Translations under genes and position numbers: made by a program
Part shown: positions 1 to 5,775 of the stretch, piece after piece
Layout: every line of letters begins with the position of its first letter
Numbering within the stretch: position 1 is the first letter of the stretch
Notes under the pieces: generated by a model
The model's database searches: none
Told to the model about the DNA's origin: nothing
Seen by the model: only the letters and a program-made list of their open reading frames with translations
Assembly (NCBI GenBank): GCA_938015605.1
Contig: CALLPO010000133.1
Span: 1 to 6,370, forward strand
DNA: 6,370 nucleotides
Direction: 5' to 3'
From: an uncultured Candidatus Altimarinota bacterium
GTDB lineage: Bacteria; Patescibacteriota; Gracilibacteria; BD1-5; UBA6164

Positions 1-1
1 A

Positions 2-886
2 CTCCAAACATTTCTCAAGAAAGAATCTTCTCTCCCTAAATTAGTAGTAATTTATTGACCAACAGCTGCCTGAAAAACTGCTATGAGTATAGATATTGCA
101 AAACAACTAGATTCAGAAATCCTTTCAACTGATTCAAGACAGATTTTTAAACATATGGAAATTTGAACTGCAAAGGTTAGTGAAAAAGAAATGGATTGAG
201 TAAAACATCATATGGTTGATTTTCTTGATCCAAATGATGAATTTTCTGTTTGAGAATATAAACATGAAGCTGAAAAGATAATGTGAGAGCTGTATTCTCA
301 AGGTAAGATACCACTACTTGTTTGATGAACAGGTCTTTATATTGATTCACTTATTTATGATTTTGAAATACCTGAAGTATTAGCAGATTGGGATTTAAGG
401 AGAGACTTAGAAAAACAAGCAAAAGAATTTGGAGTAGAGCATGTATATAAGCAATTAGTAGAGATTGACCCAGAATATGCTAGAGAGCTTCATCCAAACA
501 ACATTCAGTATGTTATAAGAGCTATTGAGGTAATGAAGCTTTCATGAATCTCTAAATGAGCTGCTAAAAAAGAAAAACAGCTTAAATATGATGTACTATT
601 TTTAACTCCATATACGGGAGATAGAGAATGGTTATATAATAGAATAAACTATAGAGCAGATTTGATGTTTGAGCAATGACTGGAAGAAGAAATTAATAAA
701 TTAATATCTGACTGATATAATAAAGACTCTTTTGGAATGAAATCTATATGATATGAAGAATACTTTAAATATCTTGATTGAGAATATGATTTCAATGAAA
801 TGAAAGATAAAATCAAACAAAATTCAAGAAATTATGCCAAGAGACAATTAACATGGTTTAGGAAGTATGAAAATATAAAAAATTAA
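2..886 (+). CDS. miaA: tRNA dimethylallyltransferase MiaA (5'-truncated by window edge)
   Basis: MiaA transfers a dimethylallyl group from DMAPP to N6 of A37 in tRNAs that read codons starting with U; it acts in the cytoplasm. The reading frame is open to the left edge, so the start codon lies outside; 294 residues are visible against a usual length near 300, so little is missing. Read with UGA = Gly, it shows the P-loop GPTAAGKT at fragment residues 19-26 (both glycines are UGA, 56-58 and 71-73), then the STDSRQIF and EIGTAK substrate-binding motifs, GVKHHMVDFLDP, the GGTGLYID loop at residues 108-115, the IRAIEV segment and the C-terminal KRQLTWFRKY. The conserved Trp of TWFR is UGG. About 14 of 19 glycine codons are UGA. 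It ends in TAA and is followed by a hairpin terminator, so it probably closes its transcription unit. The identification is secure. Confidence 0.95.
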
Positions 887-913
887 AAAGATATATTAAA
901 GCTTTTTCCTATT

Positions 914-954
914 AAAAGAATTACAGCTTGAGTCAAGTTAGAATTCTTTTTTTT
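914..954 (+). terminator. Rho-independent terminator after miaA
   Basis: A 9-bp perfect outer stem (914-922 with 942-950) is followed by a 2x2 internal mismatch and an inner stem (925-931 with 933-939, one G-T pair) closing on a tiny loop. The 3' arm runs into eight consecutive T (947-954). It lies 28 nt after the miaA stop and separates miaA from the ATPase gene. Confidence 0.8.
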
Positions 955-1015
955 ATTAGATAATTATGTTAGTATTAATAGGTAAAAGAATTATTTCAAA
1001 ATTAAGAAAAAGAAA

Positions 1016-2362
1016 GTGGATATAAAAAGTATACTATCAGCTAAGAAAAATACAAAATCTTCCCCAACAAAGGTGGAGGATTTGTTTGAAGTTTGATGAG
1101 AAGAAAGTGCAGAATCAAAAGCAAAAAAAAGCTTGAAAAATTCAGATTTAAGTTTGTTAATATATGGAGATGAAAATGATAAGGAAAAGACAATTGAAGC
1201 AGTGAATGATATGTTTATTAAGGCATTAAGTCAAAAGGCTTCAGATATTCATATTGAACCTAGAGAGAAGTTATTAAGAATAAGATTTAGGGTAGATTGA
1301 TACTTTATAGAATATAAGGAATTTCCACTTATTCAAAAAGAAGCAATTCTTGCTAGAATAAAAATTATGTCCTATTTGAGAATTGATGAACATAGACAAC
1401 CGCAAGATGGAAAAATTAATTATAAAATGTTTGGATGAAAAAGTATTGATATGAGAGTGTCTGTAATTCCTACCATTTATTGAGAAAAGTGTGTAATAAG
1501 GTTATTAAAAAAAGATGAAAAACCACCTGAACTTAGTAGCTTAGGAATTATGCCTTATAATATGGTGAGAATAAAAAAACACTTAAAAGATAATCATTGA
1601 ATGATTCTTGCTGTTTGACCTACTGGTTCTTGAAAATCAACAACATTATTTGCTATGTTGAGTCAATTTGATGCCTCAGAAAAAAATATATCTACTCTTG
1701 AAGACCCAGTTGAATATAGAATCAAGTGAGTAAATCATACTCAAATTCAACCAGTAATTGATTTTACATTTGCTAAAGGTTTAAGGAGTCTTCTAAGACA
1801 AGATCCCGATGTAATTATGGTATGAGAGATTAGAGATGAAGAAACAGCAAAACTGGCAATTGAAGCTTCTATTACGGGTCATATTGTTTTTTCAACTCTT
1901 CATACAAATTCTGCAGTACATACAATTCAAAGACTTATTAATTTATGAGTAGATCCACTTCTTATCTCTTCTTCTCTAAGAAGTATAATATCTCAAAGAT
2001 TAGCTAGAAAATTATGTATGCATTGTAAGATTGGTTACGATCCAAATCCAAAAATAGAAAAATATATTTTATGAGAAGTATGAAAATATATTAAAAAACA
2101 TAAAAACATTACTCTCTATAAAGTAAGAGAATGAGGTTGTGAAAAATGTAGTTGAATTTGATATAGTTGAAGAATAGGTTTGTATGAGGTTCTTGAAATG
2201 ACAGATGATCTTGAAAAACTTATGATTCAAAATGCAAGTAGAACGCAATTAGAAATACAGGCAGTGTGAGATTGAATGGTTCCTATTAAAGAAGATGCTT
2301 TACTTAAGGTTGTACTCGGAGAAACAAGTTTAGAAGAAATACTTTCTGTTCTTGGACACTAA
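1016..2362 (+). CDS. PilB/GspE-family secretion or type IV pilus assembly ATPase, compact form
   Basis: This is a hexameric cytoplasmic motor ATPase of the type II secretion/type IV pilus family, which drives pilin or pseudopilin polymerisation at the inner membrane. Read with UGA = Gly it gives 448 residues. Seen in order: a lysine-rich leader (1-60), the SDIHIEP and RIRFRVDG N2-domain motifs (about 77-100), Walker A GPTGSGKSTT at 201-210, the Asp box with STLEDPVEY, Walker B RQDPDVIMVGEIRD around 261-274, the His box STLHTNS from 293, and a zinc site of two CxxC pairs (C334/C337 and C375/C378). The membrane-proximal N-terminal MshEN/T2SSE_N domain is absent; full-length PilB is nearer 560 residues. 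The GTG at 1016 is chosen because the frame is closed by TAA at 983-985 and no ATG lies between; an ATT at 1001 is the alternative. About 19 of 31 glycine codons are UGA. The family is certain. PilB rather than GspE is not proven, because no pilin or PilC lies in the window. Confidence 0.92.
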
Positions 2363-2401
2363 AAATAAAATGAGATATTGTCAACAATAAAATAAAAAAA
2401 A

Positions 2402-2428
2402 TTGCATATAATTCTTGATGAATATAAT
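2402..2428 (+). promoter_or_regulatory. Candidate promoter for the small-gene pair
   Basis: TTGCAT (2402-2407) and TATAAT (2423-2428) are spaced by 15 bp, in the 102-nt gap after the ATPase gene and about 35 nt upstream of the ATG at 2465. A second TATAAT overlaps the -35 box at 2407-2412. The -10 match is exact, but such matches are common in AT-rich DNA and the spacer is short. Read-through from the ATPase gene is equally possible, since no terminator is evident in the gap. Confidence 0.4.
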
Positions 2429-2455
2429 TAACTCTGGTATTATTAATAAGTAATA

Positions 2456-2461
2456 AAGGAG
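2456..2461 (+). promoter_or_regulatory. Shine-Dalgarno site for the 2465 gene
   Basis: AAGGAG lies 3 nt before the ATG at 2465. It is the only strong Shine-Dalgarno match in front of any gene start in the window. It fixes the start of this small gene, because the next ATG (2469) is in another frame and TAA at 2447-2449 closes the frame upstream. Confidence 0.65.
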
Positions 2462-2464
2462 AGA

Positions 2465-2701
2465 ATGAATGTACTACTTGAAAAATTATTTGTAGAGTAT
2501 AATCTATCTGAAAAAGATAGATATGAAATATTGCAGATTTTTCAAATTCTACCAGATGCTAAGAAACAATTATTATTAAATAATTTTGATAACCTAGCAA
2601 AAAAGATCGAAAAAATAAGTTGAGATATAATTATAGAACAATCAATTTTACTTGATTCTATACTTCCAGAAATAGGTAAAATTATTGGGAACAAAAAATA
2701 A
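2465..2701 (+). CDS. Small hypothetical helical protein (78 aa)
   Basis: I do not recognise this protein. With UGA = Gly it is 78 residues starting MNVLLEKLFVEYNLSEKDRY and ending EIGKIIGNKK. A single UGA at 2621-2623 (the residue after KIS) would cut it at about 52 residues under the standard code. The composition is rich in Leu, Ile, Lys and Glu with heptad-like spacing, which suggests two or three amphipathic helices. There is no signal peptide, no clear membrane segment and no cysteine. A strong Shine-Dalgarno site and a clean frame support it as a real gene. It follows the PilB-like ATPase by 102 nt and precedes another small gene by 24 nt in the same direction, so an accessory role in the pilus or secretion system is possible, but that rests on position only. 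Confidence 0.72.
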
Positions 2702-2725
2702 AAATAAAAACTAAAACAAAAACAA

Positions 2726-3004
2726 ATGTCTACAACCAGTACAACTCTTGATAAACATCTTAAAAAACAGAAACCTAAGCTTTCTCATCTAGAATACCTA
2801 GATCAAATTTTAGGTTCAATCAATAAAGTTCATATTGATAAAGTGAAAGAGATTAGAAACACTATTGAATTGACTCTTCTGGATAACCCAGAAAGCCAAA
2901 ATGAAGTAGTATCTTACCTTTCAACAGTCAATAATAATTTAAATCTTATTGGTAGAAAAAGGTCTAACTTAGTAAGAACTGAAGTGAATTCAATCACACA
3001 ATAA
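2726..3004 (+). CDS. Small hypothetical soluble protein (92 aa)
   Basis: I do not recognise this protein. It is 92 residues with no UGA codon, starting MSTTSTTLDKHLKKQKPKLS. A Ser/Thr-rich then Lys-rich N-terminus is followed by probable helices (about 20-50 and 57-75) and a basic patch IGRKRSNLVR near the C-terminus. It has no cysteine, tryptophan, membrane segment or signal peptide, so it is probably cytoplasmic and could bind nucleic acid or a protein partner. The ATG is preceded only by an A-rich stretch with no Shine-Dalgarno site, 24 nt after the previous stop, so it is probably translated from the same message. A hairpin terminator begins 15 nt after the TAA, which supports the 3' end. 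The normal codon use and the flanking signals argue for a real gene; the function is unknown. Confidence 0.75.
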   Translation: MSTTSTTLDKHLKKQKPKLSHLEYLDQILGSINKVHIDKVKEIRNTIELTLLDNPESQNEVVSYLSTVNNNLNLIGRKRSNLVRTEVNSITQ

Positions 3005-3018
3005 TCAAAAACATTTTC

Positions 3019-3062
3019 AAAAAAGCTATTATTTACTTATACTATATAAATAATAGTTTTTT
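3019..3062 (+). terminator. Rho-independent terminator after the small-gene pair
   Basis: A perfect 10-bp inverted repeat (3026-3035 with 3047-3056), extended by a G-T pair and five A-T pairs, encloses an 11-nt loop and ends in six T (3057-3062). The A-tract on the 5' side (3019-3024) would let it work in both directions. It ends only 11 nt before the ATG at 3074, so the next gene needs its own promoter or read-through. Confidence 0.78.
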
Positions 3063-3073
3063 ATTGCCCAAAA

Positions 3074-3823
3074 ATGTATTCTAAACCATTCTATATAGAG
3101 GATAATATCTGAAATAATGCTTTGAGTTTTTTAGGTAGAGAAGAATCTACTTGAAATAAATCTAAACTGTATGTTCCTAATCTTGTGAAGATAACAGATT
3201 TTTCTGAAATTAAACTCCTTGAGGAAAATGATGAAAGAATTACTTTTCAAGATTTTTGATTTGATGATAAACTGAGCACAAACTTTGGGCTAGAGAATTT
3301 TTATGAAATAGATTGGAATTCTAAAAAAATATATCTTTTTGATAATCATAATCATGCTCTATATTTTTGGTATCTAGCAAAAGATAATTGAGTAGTTAAA
3401 GATAATTCACTCTTATATCATGTTGATGAACATGCAGATTATAGAGATGCAGAAGAAGAAATTAAACAGACAGATTTAGAGAGTATTTTTAACTATACTA
3501 ATTTTTCTAAAATAAATGTAGGAAACTATATTATTCCTGCCGAGAATCAAGGACTCATTTGAAAAACAGTTCAAATAAGAAGTGAACAAGAATTACAAAA
3601 CTATATTGATAATGATATAAATACTGAAAAACAGACTATAATTTTGAATGTTGATCTTGATTTTTTTCAACCAGATCTTGATTTTATTGATTTTGAAATG
3701 AAGAAAAAAGTAGTGCTAGATATCGCTGCAAAAGCTGATGTTATAACTGTGGCAACTTCACCATTTTTTATAGACCAGAAATTGGCTTTGGAAGTGTTCG
3801 AAGATTTATTTTACAAAGGCTAA
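3074..3823 (+). CDS. UPF0489 / peptide-arginase-like protein (arginase fold)
   Basis: With UGA = Gly this is a 249-residue protein, about the size of bacterial UPF0489 proteins. That family shares the arginase/deacetylase fold and includes peptide arginases (OspR type) that convert Arg to ornithine in RiPP precursors. Motifs seen in order: YLFDNHNHALYFWYLA at 87-102, the likely metal site HVDEHAD at 116-122, the NVGNYIIPAENQGLIG segment at 149-163, the second metal site NVDLDFF at 192-198, and VATSPFFID at 226-234 in the place where the fold has its late substrate/metal loop. Five of ten glycine codons are UGA. No Shine-Dalgarno site precedes the ATG, and it starts right after a terminator. 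No RiPP precursor or maturase lies nearby, so the substrate is unknown and the enzyme activity is inferred from family motifs. I am confident of the family, less so of the reaction. Confidence 0.8.
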
Positions 3824-3837
3824 TTTTTTTATATAAT
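3810..3837 (+). promoter_or_regulatory. Promoter of tig
   Basis: TTTACA (3810-3815) and an exact TATAAT (3832-3837) are separated by 16 bp, so only one base differs from the sigma-70-type consensus. The predicted start is near 3844, giving a leader of about 25 nt. The -35 box lies inside the last codons of the upstream gene. The 5' leader has no Shine-Dalgarno site. Confidence 0.65.
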
Positions 3838-3868
3838 CCAGTCATTATTTTAAATTAAACTATATACA

Positions 3869-5176
3869 ATGAAAATAGAAAGAAAAGATTTAGAAAAATC
3901 AGTTGTTGAACTGATTATTGAAGTAGATACTAAAAATGTAGCTAAATACAGAAAAGCAGCTGTAAAATACTTAACAGAAAATGCTGATATTCAAGGTTTT
4001 AGAAAAGGTCATGTTAGTGAAGCAGTAGTAGTTAAACATTATGGTGAAGACTATATTTCTCAAATGACTGTTGATTTTGCTATTGATAAAGTTTATAGAG
4101 AAGCTCTTAAAAAAGAAAAACTTCTTCCTGTTGCTCAAGGAGAGATTAAAGAAGTTATTTCTCAAAATCCTATGAAAATTAGAATGGCTGTTGAAGTTTT
4201 CCCAACTATTGAAGTTGATGCTAAATACAAAAAAATCTCTCTAACTAAAAAAGAAACTAAAGTAAGTGCTGCTGAGGTAAAAGCTGCTATGGAAGATATT
4301 GAAACAAGATTTACAACATTCCAGGAAGCTGATGCTAAAGGAAAAGTTGCTGATGGTGATAGAGTAACAATTACTACTCAAGGTTTTGATAAAGATAAAA
4401 AAGAACTAGCAAATACTAACATGGAAGCATATCCTCTAGTAATTGGTAGTGGGATGCTTGTTCCTGGTTTTGAAGAAGGACTTATTGGAACTAAAGCAGG
4501 AGATGAAATGGAGCTTCCAATTAATTTTCCAAAAGATTACCACAACGGAGAATTTGCAGGACTCAAAACTACTTTTAAAGTAAAAATTGATAAAATTGAA
4601 AAAGCTGTTAAACCTGAATTTACTCCTGAATTTATTAAACAACTAAGGGGAAAAGACTTAGATTTAAAATGATTTAAAGACCTTATTAAAGCAGAAATTC
4701 TTGATACTAAAGATTCTAATGCTAGAATGGAAGAAGAAAGTGAACTTATTGAAGAGCTAGTGAAAATCACTAAAATGGAAATAGGTGATAAAATGCTTGA
4801 AGAGCAAATTAAAAAAGTCTTTGAAGAAATTAAACAAAATATGGCTAATGATAATGTAGTAATGAAAGACTACCTTGAGTCATTAAAAATGGATGAAGAA
4901 CAATATAAGGAAACTAACGTTAAACCAGTAGCTCTAAAAAGATTACAAGGTGAACTTATTCTGAATAAATTATCAGAACTTGAACCTAAAAAGGCTGAAG
5001 TATCAGATAAAGATATGGAAACTGAAATTGCTAAAATAAAAGCTTGATTTGAGAATCCTGAAGTATTAGAAAGATTAGAAAAACTCTATACTCCAGAAAA
5101 CAACTATTACCAAGAACTTAAAACTAGGCTTGGTTTCAGAAATCTTATTGAAAGTTTTTTCAAAAAAGCTAAATAA
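3869..5176 (+). CDS. tig: Trigger factor (ribosome-associated chaperone and PPIase)
   Basis: Trigger factor binds near the ribosomal exit tunnel and shields nascent chains. With UGA = Gly at 4670-4672 (residue 268) and 5045-5047 (residue 393) the gene gives 435 residues, the normal family length; the standard code would cut it at 267. Domains: an N-terminal ribosome-binding domain (about 1-113) with the signature GFRKG at 43-47, placing F44-R45-K46 exactly as in the E. coli protein; an FKBP-like PPIase domain (about 161-246) with GDRVTITTQGF and IGSGMLVPGFEEGLIG; and a helical C-terminal chaperone domain (about 250-435). The signature continues HVSE where most members have K-x-P. Only 2 of 21 glycine codons are UGA, far fewer than in its neighbours, as expected of a highly expressed gene. 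It has its own promoter and terminator, so it is probably monocistronic. Confidence 0.95.
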
Positions 5177-5182
5177 TAAATT

Positions 5183-5215
5183 AAAAATTCTTTGATGAAT
5201 CAAAGAGTTTTTTTT
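5183..5215 (+). terminator. Rho-independent terminator of tig
   Basis: A 14-bp stem with one G-T pair (5183-5196 with 5199-5212) can close on a TGAA loop once the innermost bases open. The 3' arm merges into eight T (5208-5215). It starts 6 nt after the tig stop codon. Confidence 0.85.
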
Positions 5216-5221
5216 GTGTAC

Positions 5222-5249
5222 AAAAAAAGAAAGAGTAATCTTTCTTTTT
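5222..5249 (-). terminator. Rho-independent terminator of the trmD/zinc-ribbon operon
   Basis: An 11-bp perfect stem (5239-5249 with 5224-5234) with a 4-nt loop is followed on the minus strand by a run of seven U (complement of A 5222-5228). It overlaps two bases of the stop codon at 5250-5248. It lies back to back with the tig terminator, 6 nt away, insulating the two convergent units from each other. Confidence 0.8.
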
Positions 5250-5763
5250 ATTTTTTCTTTTCTTTATATGGTTTTTTTTCTCAGCAATGAGCACAAACTT
5301 TCCAGGTCTTATCTATTTTCTTATCACAACCTCTACATTTGTATTTTAATTCTTCTTTACAGTTAGGACAGAACTTAAACTCATTATCAATTGGGTAATT
5401 GCAGCTAGGACAATTGATTGTTGTATTTTTCTTTTCTTTCATTTTAGATTTGATTGATTTAGCAAGTCCTTCGAGATTCACTTCTATATCACCATAATAT
5501 CTTTCAAATAGAGTCTTAGTTGGTCTAATGAGTAAATATATGAAAATTCCAAATGGAGTTCATACAAGTACTATCAGTATAGAGAGAAATTGTAAGATGA
5601 TAGAATCAGTTCTATTGGTGATATCTCTTATTACCCAAACAATAATAGCTATCCAAACAATGAAAAAATAGACTACTGCTAATTTGGCAAAAGTTTCAAT
5701 AGTCATCATAGTTGTAAGATATTCCCACATATTTGTAAGCATTGTGTTGTTTTCTGAAGGCAT
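5248..5763 (-). CDS. Membrane-anchored double zinc-ribbon protein (171 aa)
   Basis: This is one gene that the standard code would split in two: UGA = Gly at 5562-5560 (residue 68) and 5283-5281 (residue 161). It has a short polar N-terminus, a transmembrane segment at about 25-46 (aromatic and Ile/Val rich), a basic turn RDITNRTDS, a second transmembrane segment at about 55-79 ending in RPTKTL, a charged linker with many Lys (98-115), then four CxxC knuckles: C118/C121, C132/C135, C143/C146 and C157/C160. The knuckles form two zinc ribbons, which should face the cytoplasm given the basic flanks. Similar two-TM plus double zinc-ribbon proteins are, to my recollection, common in CPR genomes with no assigned function. 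The ATG lies 12 nt after the trmD stop and in the same frame, with no Shine-Dalgarno site, so the two genes are co-transcribed. A role in protein or RNA binding at the membrane is inference. Confidence 0.85.
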
Positions 5764-5775
5764 TGTAATTTGATT

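Noticed and set aside
885..907. Second small hairpin (AAAAAG with CTTTTT) right after the miaA stop
   Set aside because: The stem is 6 bp, mostly A-T, with an 11-nt loop; the stronger hairpin at 914-954 explains termination better.
2373..2390. Short inverted repeat TATTGT-CA-ACAATA after the ATPase gene as a terminator
   Set aside because: Only 5-6 weak pairs and followed by A-rich, not T-rich, sequence on the plus strand; no partner gene on the minus strand.
3014..3043. Promoter for the 3074 gene inside the terminator hairpin (TTTTCA and TATACT)
   Set aside because: The -35 match is poor, spacing is 18 bp and the region is AT-rich throughout, so it is not distinguishable from chance, although the gene does need a nearby promoter.
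3971..4642. Antisense open frames inside tig (minus strand 4165-3971 and 4642-4436, also 4770-4537)
   Set aside because: They are shadows of the trigger factor gene: low-complexity Phe/Ser/Asn-rich translations with no start signals and no family resemblance.
4727..5047. Separate 106-residue gene after a TGA at 4670
   Set aside because: It is the same frame as tig; the TGA codons at 4670 and 5045 are glycine in this code and the product is the trigger factor C-terminal domain.
5281..5481. Independent small zinc-ribbon protein starting at a GTG at 5481
   Set aside because: The frame continues upstream through UGA at 5562-5560 to the ATG at 5763 and downstream through UGA at 5283-5281 to TAA at 5250-5248, giving one membrane-anchored protein.
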